A DNA stretch of 64,000 nucleotides from Bacteroidales bacterium. Its GTDB lineage: Bacteria; Bacteroidota; Bacteroidia; Bacteroidales; UBA932. A program made the translations under genes and the position numbers. The notes beneath the pieces are model-generated. The model was not told where the DNA came from. It made no database searches and was given only the letters and a program-made list of their open reading frames with translations. Below are positions 8,950-17,677 of this stretch, piece by piece (the first letter of the stretch is position 1; each line of letters begins with the position of its first letter). The stretch covers positions 1 through 64,000 of the forward strand of contig JAFSPR010000099.1 in NCBI GenBank assembly GCA_017451395.1, in the 5' to 3' direction.

Positions 8950-11481
8950 TTACCGGGCCCAGACTTCGTCCGTGAAAATAAAGCCAGGCGCGCCTGCACC
9001 GGGGTGCCAGGAAGGTATTGTGCCGATGTTTTTGGCGAAGATTCTGACGTATCTTGCCGTGCAGTTTACGGGAAGCTCGGCGTCCCAGACCTGAATGGTC
9101 ATATCCTTCTCGTCAACCGTATTGTCCAGGCGTCCCGCCGGGGTGAAGTTGATGCCATCGGAAGATACGCTGAATTCCACGTACCGCGGCATCCATATCC
9201 AGGACCTTGCATCCTGGCAAAAACCGGCTCCCACTATGCTAAGAGGCCTTTCCTCAAGAAGGTCAAGCACGGCTGTGAAGTCAGTGTCCTGATACCCCTG
9301 CCAGCCTCCCGTGCGCCAGTTGAGGCTGCCGCGGGTACCGTCAATGAGGCCTGTGTCGCCGCCTGCATTGTACTGGCGGCTGTAGCGGGAAAGGATTGTG
9401 ATTGCGCGGTCCTTCTGCACCTGTCTCACGCGGCTTCTTGTGACAAAACTGCGGCGGCCGTCACGTATTGACCAGGCCTCCAGGGCGCACGGTTCCGACA
9501 CCGTGAAAGGACCGGTGTAAAGGGTCTCTGCGCCGCCTGCGATGCGGTAGAAGATGGTTCCTTCGCCCCTGATTGCCACTTTCAGGGAGTCCGTAAAGAT
9601 GTCGTTTTGCATCACGAATGCCGGGTTTGTGACAATATCCGTCATTCCCGGCTCTGACCGGGAATCCATAACCGGGCAAACGGGGTACTTCCCGATAGAG
9701 GACAGCACATACCAGGCGCTCATCTGGCCGCAGTCGTCGTTCCCGCAAAGCCCGTCAGGGGCGCTTGAGTACAGGTTCTCAAGGATCTCATTCACGCGGG
9801 CCTGACGCTTTTCCGGATGGCCGACAGCATCGTACAGATACGCCACGTGGTGGCTGGGCTCGTTGCCGTGGGCATATTGGCCGATAAGCCCTGTTATATC
9901 GGCCTGGGTGCGTCCCGTGGTCTTCTGGGGGGCGGTGAAAAGGGCGTCCAGGCGGGCCTCGAAGGCTTCCGGGCCGCCAAGGGCCTCTATGAGTCCCGGG
10001 ATGTCCTGGGGCACAAAGAAACTGTACTGCCAGGAGTTGGCCTCAGTGTAGTTGTTGTTAACCTCACGGGGGTCGAAGGGAGAGAACCATCGGCCATTTA
10101 AACGGGCCCTCATAAATCCCGTTTCAGGATCCAGGACGTTTTTCCAGTAACGGGAACTTTTTATAAACTCCTCATACTCAGCCATATGGCCAAGTCGTAG
10201 GGCCACCTGCGCAACGCACCAGTCGTCAAAGGCGTACTCAAGGGTCTTGGACACGGATTCGTGCTCGTCATCGGCCAGGACAAGGCCGTTGCGGCGGAAA
10301 CTGTCAAGGCCGAATTCCCCGTTTCGGGCGCTTGCAAGCATGGCCTGGAAGGCCTTTTCGTAGTCAAAACCGGGGAGGCCGCGGAGGATGGCATCGGCCA
10401 CCACGGGGGCGGCGTTATAGCATATCATACAGTTGGTTTCGTAGCCGGAGAGTTCCCAGACGGGAAGTTTGCCGGCTTCGTCGTAGATGGAGAGCATCGA
10501 CCTTATGAAATCCACCGTGCGCTCAGGTTCAATATCGGCCAGAAGCGGATGAAGGCCCCTGAAGGTATCCCAGAGGGAGAAAACGGTGTAGCGGTCCCAG
10601 CCATCGGCCTTATGGACCAGGCCGTCCATTCCGCGATACTCGCCGTTTACGTCTGAATACAGCGTAGGGTGGATGCCGGTGTGGTAAAGGGCCGAATAGA
10701 AGCGGGTTCTGTGCTCCTTGTCCCTGTAGGGGCAGGGCACTTTCTCAAGATAAGCCTCCCAGGCCTTTCCGGTGGCCTTTTTCTGGGCGGCAAGGGATTT
10801 GGGGTAATCGGCCCTGAGATTTGCCCTTGCGTTCTGCCAGGAGACGGAGGAAATGCCCACACGTACAGTAAGTTTCTTTCCTGGGAAAAGGATGGTTGCA
10901 GTAGGGCCGATAATCCCCGGCTCAAGGGCCTTCTCCGAGAACTCCATATAGAAATATACCCTCTGTCCGCGGGCCCAACTGCTGGAGATGCGATAGCCGT
11001 AGCAGGTGTTGCCGCTCACGCTCAGGCTGTAATCTTCAAGATGGTCCCGGTGCCTTAAGTCCACCGTGATGCTTGCCGGGCCGGAGAAGGTGTATTCGTG
11101 GATGGCGCTGCGCTTTCCGGCGGCTAGTTTTGACTGCACCTTTGTGTCCTCAAGATACACCTCATAGTACCCTGGAGAGGCCTTTTCACGGCTGTGGGAA
11201 AAGCGCGAAGGCTTCCCTCCGGGGGTGATGAGGATGTCGCACCAGTCGTCACAGCCGGTGCCGCTGAGGTGAGTGTGGCTGAAGCCGTAAATCACAGAAT
11301 CACTGTAGTGGTAGCCGCTGCAGCCGTCCCAGTCACCGGCATTTGGCCTTGTGTCCGGGCTTAACTGGATCATTCCAAAGGGGTACACCGCCCCGGGAAA
11401 CGTGTGGCCGTGCGCATCTGTCCCCACAAACGGGTTCACAAACGGCAGCAGTGAGATGAGGATGGTGGTTATCAGTGTCAT
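8950..11481 (-). CDS. Glycoside hydrolase family 92 alpha-mannosidase with C-terminal discoidin-like domain
   Basis: 843 aa from the ATG at 11,481, chosen because a signal-like MTLITTILISLLP leads directly into the family start VNPFVGTDAHGHTFPGAVYP; longer frames would run into an intergenic repeat. GH92 hallmarks follow: FSHTHLSGTGCDDW, GYETNCMICYN and GNDDCGQMSAWYVLS. These are calcium-dependent exo-alpha-mannosidases acting on N-glycan or yeast mannan linkages. Residues from about 700 (LNWRTGGWQGY, PRYVEFSVSSDG) form an F5/8 type C-like, CBM32-like module. A palindrome-derived insertion (MDSRSEPGMTD) lies after GKYPVCPV. The stop abuts the GH3 stop with no gap. A -7 element TATTTTTG lies 7 nt before the start. 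Confidence 0.92.
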   Translation of the reverse strand: MTLITTILISLLPFVNPFVGTDAHGHTFPGAVYPFGMIQLSPDTRPNAGDWDGCSGYHYSDSVIYGFSHTHLSGTGCDDWCDILITPGGKPSRFSHSREKASPGYYEVYLEDTKVQSKLAAGKRSAIHEYTFSGPASITVDLRHRDHLEDYSLSVSGNTCYGYRISSSWARGQRVYFYMEFSEKALEPGIIGPTATILFPGKKLTVRVGISSVSWQNARANLRADYPKSLAAQKKATGKAWEAYLEKVPCPYRDKEHRTRFYSALYHTGIHPTLYSDVNGEYRGMDGLVHKADGWDRYTVFSLWDTFRGLHPLLADIEPERTVDFIRSMLSIYDEAGKLPVWELSGYETNCMICYNAAPVVADAILRGLPGFDYEKAFQAMLASARNGEFGLDSFRRNGLVLADDEHESVSKTLEYAFDDWCVAQVALRLGHMAEYEEFIKSSRYWKNVLDPETGFMRARLNGRWFSPFDPREVNNNYTEANSWQYSFFVPQDIPGLIEALGGPEAFEARLDALFTAPQKTTGRTQADITGLIGQYAHGNEPSHHVAYLYDAVGHPEKRQARVNEILENLYSSAPDGLCGNDDCGQMSAWYVLSSIGKYPVCPVMDSRSEPGMTDIVTNPAFVMQNDIFTDSLKVAIRGEGTIFYRIAGGAETLYTGPFTVSEPCALEAWSIRDGRRSFVTRSRVRQVQKDRAITILSRYSRQYNAGGDTGLIDGTRGSLNWRTGGWQGYQDTDFTAVLDLLEERPLSIVGAGFCQDARSWIWMPRYVEFSVSSDGINFTPAGRLDNTVDEKDMTIQVWDAELPVNCTARYVRIFAKNIGTIPSWHPGAGAPGFIFTDEVWAR
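9641..9667. repeat. Palindromic repeat element inside the GH92 gene
   Basis: GTCATTCCCGG then CTCTGA then CCGGGAATCC, with 8-bp perfect arms. It resembles the dispersed ATTCCC/GGGAAT palindromes (dRS3-like) of many bacteria. Read in the gene's frame it gives MDSRSEPGMTD. A related palindrome occurs in dnaX at 37,973-37,993. Confidence 0.6.
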
Positions 11482-11488
11482 AGCAATG

Positions 11489-11496
11489 CAAAAATA
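11489..11496 (-). promoter_or_regulatory. -7 element of the GH92 gene
   Basis: TATTTTTG on the minus strand, ending 7 nt before the ATG at 11,481; predicts a leaderless or nearly leaderless transcript. Confidence 0.5.
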
Positions 11497-11518
11497 GCAA
11501 AAAATGTGGAGCACTGCG

Positions 11519-11606
11519 GGTGGTGTGCCGAAAAAAGTCACATCACCCGCAGAAAAGGGCCAAAAGTGCCGGTGGTGTGCCGAAAATAGTCACATCACCC
11601 GCAGAA
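11519..11606. repeat. Two 36-bp direct repeats, period 52 bp
   Basis: Copies at 11,519-11,554 and 11,571-11,606 differ at one base (A/T). Each contains an imperfect palindrome, GGGTGGTGTG...CACATCACCC, around an A-rich loop. The spacer is 16 bp. They lie between the divergent GH92 gene and the next gene. Confidence 0.85.
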
Positions 11607-11682
11607 GGGGTTGAGCAGAAGAGGACGGGCGGTAGGGAAGTAGTCCACAAGTGGAATAGTTGCAGGATTATCAAATTTATGC

Positions 11683-11690
11683 TAACTTTG
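11683..11690 (+). promoter_or_regulatory. -7 element before the 11.7 kb gene
   Basis: TAACTTTG, 6 nt before the ATG at 11,697. An in-frame ATG at 11,679 lies upstream of this element, so the promoter supports 11,697 as the start. Confidence 0.45.
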
Positions 11691-11696
11691 CAAGAT

Positions 11697-13811
11697 ATGG
11701 GAAAAAGGTTTACCATAGTGGCCGTTACGGCCGTGGCCATTCTCCTTGCGGGCATAGCGTTCGCAGTGTCAAGGCTTTACGCCCCTGGAAAGGGGGAGTC
11801 CCGGTCACAGTTGCCTCAGGGTTGGAGCGTCCTTAATGCCATTCCCTCGGACGCAGTGGCGGTGTTTGTCTTTGACGGCTCCTCAAAGGCCGTAAAAGTG
11901 CTGGCCGATTCAACGGGCCTTCTCACGGCGGCCATTGCCCCTGACAGCCCCGCCCTTATGGACTTCATAAGGAGTATCGGCAAAAACCGGATGGCAATTT
12001 CCCTTCACAACAGCGGCTCGCTGGTGCCCCTGGTGGCCGCGGAGATTCCGCTGCCGGATTCCCTCACAAGGGTTATGGCCCTGAGCACCGGCCTGAAAAT
12101 CCAGGAAAAGGACGGTTTTCTTATCGCATCAAGGTCTGAGACATTCGTGAAGGCATCGGCCAGGAATCTTCAGGAAGGGACGTCAATTATGGGCTCAAAG
12201 ACCCTTCAGGGCCTTCTTCCCAAGGTGTCGGCCCCGGCGGTTCTCCTTGTGAACCATTCCCACGCCCCCAAGATCACGGACGTCTACGGCTCCTCCAAAA
12301 TGCGTAAGCAGGCAGGGTTCCTGAAAGACCTCGCGCCCTGGAGCGCCTGGACTCTGCAGGTCCCGGAAAAAGAAAACATCACACTCAAAGGCATAAGCGC
12401 CAGTGGAGACGCCACCGGCAGTTGGTTTGTGGCATTCAATGGCAAAGGCTCACAGGAAGCCCTTTTCCCTGAAGCGCTTCCGTATTTTGCCGGCACGGCC
12501 ATAAGCCTTCCCATAGAAGACGTAGATGCCGTAATTGCCTCCCGAAGGGCATATGAGGACGGAAACGGCCGCCTAAATGCCTTCACGAAGGCCCTCAAGG
12601 CCCGTCCCACCAAAGATATCACCGTAGAGGAATGGATAAAGAGCCTTCAGCCCAGGGAACTTGTAAAGGCTTCCTTCAGGGCCGATGACGGAGTCCTTCA
12701 CCAGATCCTCCTCCTTCGTTCCGGAAAGGACCTCAAGTTTGGAAAGGAGCAGTCAAATGCCTTCAGGGGCTGCCTCGCGGAGGTTTTCGGAGACGATTTC
12801 AAAACTGTGGACACCACCTGCGCCTCCATAAATGCCAAGTGGGCCGTGTTTGGAGACGCTCCTTCCGTTGAGGCATTCCAGGACAAGGAATTCCTTGGCT
12901 ATACACTCAAGGACAGAATGACAGACGCGTCAATTCCGGCTCCAAAAGGTTTTGTGGCCTATGCCTCCCTGTCGGATGAGCCTCAGGTTATCCGGGACAT
13001 CCTGGGCGCAAGGCTCGCCGCCCCCGTGGAGGCGTTCGCAAAGGGCGCCGGCTATGCTCCGGCGTTAATATCGGCCGATATTTCAGGAGAACTTCCTTCA
13101 ATAAACATACGCCTTGACAAGCGCGCCCTCAAGGGCACGAAGGTCCAGGTGCTTGAAAGAGACACAACCGTGGTGGTCCCCACCGGCTATTTCCCCGTGA
13201 AGAACTACACCACCGGAAAAACCAACCAACTGTACCAGAACAGCCACGGCGCCATCTGCCTCAACGATGAAAACGGCAAGGGCGTATGGGGCATCCCCTT
13301 CAAGGGAAGTCTCTGCGGCAGGGTACAGAACGTGGATTACTTTGCAAACGGCAAAATCCAGTTCCTGTTTGCCTCCGGAAGTAAACTTTACCTCCTTGAC
13401 CGCCTTGGCCACTGGGTGAACGGCTTCCCCGTGGAACTTGGAAAGCCCATCCTGCTTGGCCCCGACGTATACGATTTCACGGGTGCCGGCGGCTACACCG
13501 TAATGGTGCTCCACAAGGACAATACCCTTGAAAGATATAACCTTCACGGCAAGAAGCCGGAGGGCTGGAAGGGGATTGCCGCCCCTGAAACCGTCAAGAA
13601 CCTCCCGGAACTCATAGAGTTCAAGGAAAAGAGGTACTGGGCCGTACGTACATCCGTCCGCACCCTCATCTATCCCTTCGAAGGCGGAGACCCTCTCTTC
13701 AAGGATGAAGGCGGAAAGATGATAAAGCCGGATTCCAAACTTACCCTTACCTCAAAGGGAGTAAGCGCAGAGTGCTACGACGGAAAGGAACGTGATTTTA
13801 AATTGAACTAA
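11697..13811 (+). CDS. Membrane-anchored extracytoplasmic protein of unknown function
   Basis: 704 aa from the ATG at 11,697, which follows a -7 element and starts a clean N-terminal anchor (MGKRFTIVAVTAVAILLAG). The remainder looks extracytoplasmic: an N-terminal half with WSVLNAIPSDAVAVFVFDGS and repeated alpha/beta segments, and a C-terminal half (from about residue 490) with VPTGYFPVKNYTTGKTNQL and beta-propeller-like strands (NGKIQFLFASGSKLYLLDR, VMVLHKDNTLERYNLHGKKP). I do not recognise a named family or any catalytic motif. It is first in a tight operon with the acyl-CoA synthetase-like gene (20 bp gap), dCMP deaminase and the S41 protease. The C-terminal repeats suggest a propeller fold (inference). 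Confidence 0.75.
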   Translation: MGKRFTIVAVTAVAILLAGIAFAVSRLYAPGKGESRSQLPQGWSVLNAIPSDAVAVFVFDGSSKAVKVLADSTGLLTAAIAPDSPALMDFIRSIGKNRMAISLHNSGSLVPLVAAEIPLPDSLTRVMALSTGLKIQEKDGFLIASRSETFVKASARNLQEGTSIMGSKTLQGLLPKVSAPAVLLVNHSHAPKITDVYGSSKMRKQAGFLKDLAPWSAWTLQVPEKENITLKGISASGDATGSWFVAFNGKGSQEALFPEALPYFAGTAISLPIEDVDAVIASRRAYEDGNGRLNAFTKALKARPTKDITVEEWIKSLQPRELVKASFRADDGVLHQILLLRSGKDLKFGKEQSNAFRGCLAEVFGDDFKTVDTTCASINAKWAVFGDAPSVEAFQDKEFLGYTLKDRMTDASIPAPKGFVAYASLSDEPQVIRDILGARLAAPVEAFAKGAGYAPALISADISGELPSINIRLDKRALKGTKVQVLERDTTVVVPTGYFPVKNYTTGKTNQLYQNSHGAICLNDENGKGVWGIPFKGSLCGRVQNVDYFANGKIQFLFASGSKLYLLDRLGHWVNGFPVELGKPILLGPDVYDFTGAGGYTVMVLHKDNTLERYNLHGKKPEGWKGIAAPETVKNLPELIEFKEKRYWAVRTSVRTLIYPFEGGDPLFKDEGGKMIKPDSKLTLTSKGVSAECYDGKERDFKLN

Positions 13812-13830
13812 AACCTACACCATCCATATT

Positions 13831-15486
13831 ATGGAATTCAAATCAGTAAACAAAACATTGCAGGAGAGTTTCATCCGGAACTGGGATCGTCCTGCCCTCA
13901 CCAACTACCAGGGTATGACGCTTGCATACCGTGAAGTGGCCCTGAGGATTGCCAAACTTCACATTGCATTTGAGCAGTGCGGCTTGAAAAAGGGCGACAA
14001 AGTTGCAATCTGCTCCCGCAACCAGGCCAACTGGGGCGTCAGTTTCCTCGCAGCCATCACCTATGGCGCAGTTGCCGTCCCCATCCTCCACGAATTCAAA
14101 CCCGGAAACATACACTATCTGGTAAACCACTCGGATTCCCGCGTCCTGTTTGTGGACGACGTTATCTGGGAGGGCCTGCAGGCCGAGGAAATGCCTGACC
14201 TCCAGGTTGTCGTCCAGATCAATACGTTCAAGTTCCTGTATGTCGCCTCAGAGGAACTCTCCTATGTCCGCGAGCACCTTAACGAAGAATTCGGCAAGCG
14301 CTATCCCAACACCTTCGGCCAGGAAGACCTCAATTACTATGAGGATTCCGCGGAGGAACTTGCCATCATCAACTATACTTCCGGCACTTCCGGCTTCTCA
14401 AAGGGCGTAATGCTGCCCTACAGGGCCCTCTATTCCAACATTGAGTTTGCCGCAAAGGACGCCTGCCCTATGCTTAAGGCCGGTATGAACGTAGTGAGTA
14501 TGCTGCCGTCGGCCCATATGTACGGAATGATGTTCGAGTTCCTCTTTGAGATGACCATCGGCATGCACGTGCACTTCCTCAGCCGCGTCCCCAGCCCCAA
14601 GATCATCATGCAGGCTTTCCAGGAAATCCACCCGGATATCATCATCGCGGTACCTCTTGTGATGGAGAAAGTGTACAAGAGCAAACTCAAGCCGCTCATC
14701 GACAAGACAAAACTCTACAGGCGCATCCCCATCCTTGGTCCCACCATCGAGAAAAAGTTCTGCACGGAACTCACCAACTCCTTCGGCGGTCAGTTTGAGG
14801 AGGTTATCCTTGGCGGCGCCGCCTTCAACCCTGAGGTGGAGAAATTCCTCCACAAGATAGGCTTCCACTATACCGTGGGCTACGGTATGACGGAATGCGC
14901 CCCCATCATCGGCTATGCCCACTGGGACAAGGTGAAGGTTGGAAGCGCCGGCCGCGCAGCCATGAACATGGAAATCCGCATTGACTCCGACGACCCCCGC
15001 AATATCCCCGGAGAAGTCCAGGTAAAGGGCCCCAACGTGTGCCTCGGCTATTACAGGAACGAGGAAGCCACCAGGGAATCTTTCACCGACGACGGCTGGT
15101 TCCGCACTGGAGATATGGGTATCATCGACGAAGACGGCTACCTCTTCCTGAAAGGCCGCTCAAAGTGTATGGTTCTTGGCCCTTCCGGCCAGAACATCTA
15201 TCCTGAAGAAGTTGAGGCAACCATCAACAACTTTGTGTATGTGGTTGACTCATTGGTGGTTGAGGACGACGGCGGCCTTACCGCGCTCATCTACCCGGAC
15301 TGGCATCAGGGAGAACTTGACGGCTTTACAAGGGCCGATTTCCGCAAGCGCATCTGCGGCCTTCTTCCCGCCATCAACGAGGAACTCCCCAAGTACGCCC
15401 AGATCAAGAAGATTGAACTGATGCCCGAAGACTTCGAGCGCACCCCCAAGAAGAGCATCAAGCGTTACCTGTATCAGAGAAACTAG
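13831..15486 (+). CDS. AMP-binding long-chain acyl-CoA synthetase-like enzyme
   Basis: 551 aa. Motifs of the acyl-adenylate-forming superfamily are in order: the P-loop-like INYTSGTSGFSKGVML (about residue 180; Ser replaces the usual Thr, and Ser the usual Pro before Lys), GYGMTECAP (about 350), DGWFRTGDMGIIDEDGYL (about 415) and the hinge/C-terminal KGRSKCMVLGPSGQNIYPEEVE. The C-terminal catalytic Lys region KKSIKRYLY is present. It activates a carboxylate, probably a fatty acid, to an acyl-AMP and then the CoA thioester. The chain-length range cannot be read from the sequence. It is cytoplasmic and lies 4 bp upstream of the dCMP deaminase. Confidence 0.9.
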   Translation: MEFKSVNKTLQESFIRNWDRPALTNYQGMTLAYREVALRIAKLHIAFEQCGLKKGDKVAICSRNQANWGVSFLAAITYGAVAVPILHEFKPGNIHYLVNHSDSRVLFVDDVIWEGLQAEEMPDLQVVVQINTFKFLYVASEELSYVREHLNEEFGKRYPNTFGQEDLNYYEDSAEELAIINYTSGTSGFSKGVMLPYRALYSNIEFAAKDACPMLKAGMNVVSMLPSAHMYGMMFEFLFEMTIGMHVHFLSRVPSPKIIMQAFQEIHPDIIIAVPLVMEKVYKSKLKPLIDKTKLYRRIPILGPTIEKKFCTELTNSFGGQFEEVILGGAAFNPEVEKFLHKIGFHYTVGYGMTECAPIIGYAHWDKVKVGSAGRAAMNMEIRIDSDDPRNIPGEVQVKGPNVCLGYYRNEEATRESFTDDGWFRTGDMGIIDEDGYLFLKGRSKCMVLGPSGQNIYPEEVEATINNFVYVVDSLVVEDDGGLTALIYPDWHQGELDGFTRADFRKRICGLLPAINEELPKYAQIKKIELMPEDFERTPKKSIKRYLYQRN

Positions 15487-15490
15487 GCCG

Positions 15491-15907
15491 ATGGACATCA
15501 ATAAATTTGACAAGAGTTACCTGGAGATGGCCGAGGTATGGGCCCAGAACTCATACTGCAAGCGCCGCAAGGTTGGCGCCCTGCTTGTGAAGGACCGTAC
15601 CATTATCTCCGACGGCTATAACGGCACCCCCTCCGGCTTTGAGAACATCTGCGAGGACGAAAACGGCGTCACAAAGCCCTACGTCCTCCACGCGGAGGCC
15701 AACGCCATCACCAAGGTTGCAAAGAGCGGCAACAGTTCCGAGGGAGCAACCCTCTACGTCACCGCCTCTCCCTGCGCCGAATGCGCCAAACTCATCATTC
15801 AGTCCGGCATTTCCCGCGTGGTCTACAGGGATGCCTACCGCCTCACCGACGGAATAGACCTCCTGAAGCGCGCCGGAATCACAGTTGAGCAGAAATGCAA
15901 TGAGTAA
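15491..15907 (+). CDS. dCMP (deoxycytidylate) deaminase
   Basis: 138 aa, the full length of the short bacterial dCMP deaminase/ComEB-type family. Zinc-binding motifs are HAEANAI (His and the proton-shuttling Glu) and SPCAECAKLI (two Cys). RKVGALLVKDRTIISDGYNGTP gives the substrate-site signature. It converts dCMP to dUMP for thymidylate synthesis. Its end overlaps the S41 protease start by 8 bp. The deaminase-protease pair is, to my knowledge, common in Bacteroidales. Confidence 0.93.
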   Translation: MDINKFDKSYLEMAEVWAQNSYCKRRKVGALLVKDRTIISDGYNGTPSGFENICEDENGVTKPYVLHAEANAITKVAKSGNSSEGATLYVTASPCAECAKLIIQSGISRVVYRDAYRLTDGIDLLKRAGITVEQKCNE

Positions 15908-17498
15908 AAAGACAGTACAGATCCTTCAGATAGTAGTGGGCGTCATATTCGGCGCCCTTATTACTCTCACGGTTGTCCGATACAGGGAGTCCCAGCACCT
16001 TGTGACCACAAAATACAAGGACTGGCAGAAACTGAATGCCATCCTCCAGGTTGTTGAAGGTAACTACGTGGACACCTTCTCCAAAAACGGCCCTACGGAT
16101 GCCGCGGTGGCCGCCGTCCTTGCCAGCCTTGATCCCCATTCCGTGTATATGCCTCCCGTTGAGCGCAACGCTTCGGAAGAGGAACTTGCAGGCAATTTCG
16201 ACGGAATCGGCATACAGTTCAACGTCCCCAACGACACCGCAATAGTGCTTGAAGTCATCCCCGGAGGCCCCTCTGAAAAGGTGGGCCTTCTCCCCGGAGA
16301 CCGCCTCCTCAAGGTGGACGACAAAGTGATTGCCGGCGTGAAATTCCCCCAGGACAGTATGGTGCGCCGCATTAAGGGCCCTTCCGGCACCAAGGTCACC
16401 GTCACGGTCCAGCGGCAGAAGGAAGTTATCCCGTTCGAGATAACACGCGGAAAGATTCCCCTCCACAGCGTTGACGCCGCGTTTATGCTCACTGACACAA
16501 TTGGTTACCTCAGGCTTGGGAAATTCTCCCGCACCACCTACGAGGAATGTCACAAGGCGGCCCTTGAACTCAAGGACAAGGGGATGAGGCACCTTATCTT
16601 CGACATCCGCGACAACTCGGGCGGCTACCTTGACCAGGCCCTCCTCGTGAGCAACGACTACCTCTCCCGCGGAGACACAATCGTGTATATGGAAGGCCTC
16701 CACAGGCCCCGTGAGGTTTTCAGGGCCGATGGCAGGGGAGACCTCAAGGAAACTCGCCTCAGCATACTTATAAGCGAGAATTCGGCATCGGCCTCCGAGA
16801 TTTTTGCCGGCGCGGTGCAGGACAACGACAGGGGCACAATAATCGGCCGGCGCTCCTTCGGAAAGGGCCTTGTGCAGGAACCGTTCGTCTTTACTGACGG
16901 ATCCGGCCTCCGCCTCACCGTGGCAAGGTATTACACTCCTTCGGGCCGATGCATCCAGAAGCCCTATGCCAGCGCACGTGACTACAGTTACGACATCTAC
17001 AACAGGTATGTGGACGGGGAAGTTTTCAGCGCCGATTCCGTGCGCCTTGATACAACCGACGTCCACTACACCCGCAGCGGCCGCATAGTATACGGCGGGG
17101 GAGGCATAATGCCGGATATCTTCGTGCCGGTGGACACAACAAGGGTTTCACAGTATTACATCGAGTGCAACCGCAAGGCAGCCCAGATGAGGTTCGCGTC
17201 GGCCGTGTTTGACCGTAACTCCGCAAGGCTCAGGGAGATAGACAGTTTTGCCCAGATGGACCGTTTCCTGAAGAGTCTCAATTTGAAAGTGGAATTCCCC
17301 GCGTTTACCTCAAAAGAAGGCATCCGCTGCACGGAAGCGGAATGGGATGAAACCGCTCCTTACCTTGTACCGCAGCTTTATGCATTGATTTCCAGGTATT
17401 CAAGGCTTGGTGAAAACGCTTTTTACAAGTATTATCTTCCGGTTGACTACACCGTCCAGGAAGCCCTTAAGGGGCTTGGTGTCAGGGAGCCCCAATAG
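15900..17498 (+). CDS. S41 family C-terminal processing peptidase
   Basis: 532 aa. The ATG at 15,900 was chosen because MSKKTVQILQIVVGVIFGALITL is a good signal anchor. A PDZ domain lies at about residues 80-170 (GIGIQFNVPNDTAIVLEVIP, GLLPGDRLLKVDD). The S41 core follows: GYLRLGKFSRTTYEE, FDIRDNSGGYLDQA, then ISENSASASEIFAGAVQD with the catalytic Ser, and RRSFGKGLVQ with the general-base Lys. The C-terminal 150 residues are a family extension. CtpA-type proteases cleave C-termini of periplasmic or exported proteins. Eight bases overlap with the deaminase gene. Confidence 0.93.
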   Translation: MSKKTVQILQIVVGVIFGALITLTVVRYRESQHLVTTKYKDWQKLNAILQVVEGNYVDTFSKNGPTDAAVAAVLASLDPHSVYMPPVERNASEEELAGNFDGIGIQFNVPNDTAIVLEVIPGGPSEKVGLLPGDRLLKVDDKVIAGVKFPQDSMVRRIKGPSGTKVTVTVQRQKEVIPFEITRGKIPLHSVDAAFMLTDTIGYLRLGKFSRTTYEECHKAALELKDKGMRHLIFDIRDNSGGYLDQALLVSNDYLSRGDTIVYMEGLHRPREVFRADGRGDLKETRLSILISENSASASEIFAGAVQDNDRGTIIGRRSFGKGLVQEPFVFTDGSGLRLTVARYYTPSGRCIQKPYASARDYSYDIYNRYVDGEVFSADSVRLDTTDVHYTRSGRIVYGGGGIMPDIFVPVDTTRVSQYYIECNRKAAQMRFASAVFDRNSARLREIDSFAQMDRFLKSLNLKVEFPAFTSKEGIRCTEAEWDETAPYLVPQLYALISRYSRLGENAFYKYYLPVDYTVQEALKGLGVREPQ

Positions 17499-17549
17499 TT
17501 TTTTGTACGATTATTCGGGGAAAAGTGTAAGTTTTTAAAAATTTTTTCA

Positions 17550-17557
17550 TATCTTTA
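17550..17557 (+). promoter_or_regulatory. Candidate -7 element of the SusCD-type locus
   Basis: TATCTTTA (one change from TAnnTTTG), about 120 nt upstream of the first gene. The long AT-rich leader holds no open frame. A small inverted repeat (AATCC...GGATT) occurs near 17,620-17,640. No sigma/anti-sigma pair adjoins the locus. Confidence 0.35.
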
Positions 17558-17677
17558 CTGCTCTGAACCATAGTTTTGGGCGGTATTTTTTAGGCTGTTT
17601 ACTTACAGTTTGAAAGCCAATCCAAGGGTTCGGATTAGGATTTGTTATAATAGTAAGTGTATCAAAATAATCCTGTT

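Noticed and set aside
11520..11696. Extended N-termini for the GH92 protein and for the 11.7 kb protein
   Set aside because: Both extensions would translate the intergenic repeats and cross the promoters; the internal ATGs give proper signal or anchor sequences.
15879..17066. 395-codon open frame on the minus strand
   Set aside because: Antisense to the S41 protease gene; no recognisable motif.
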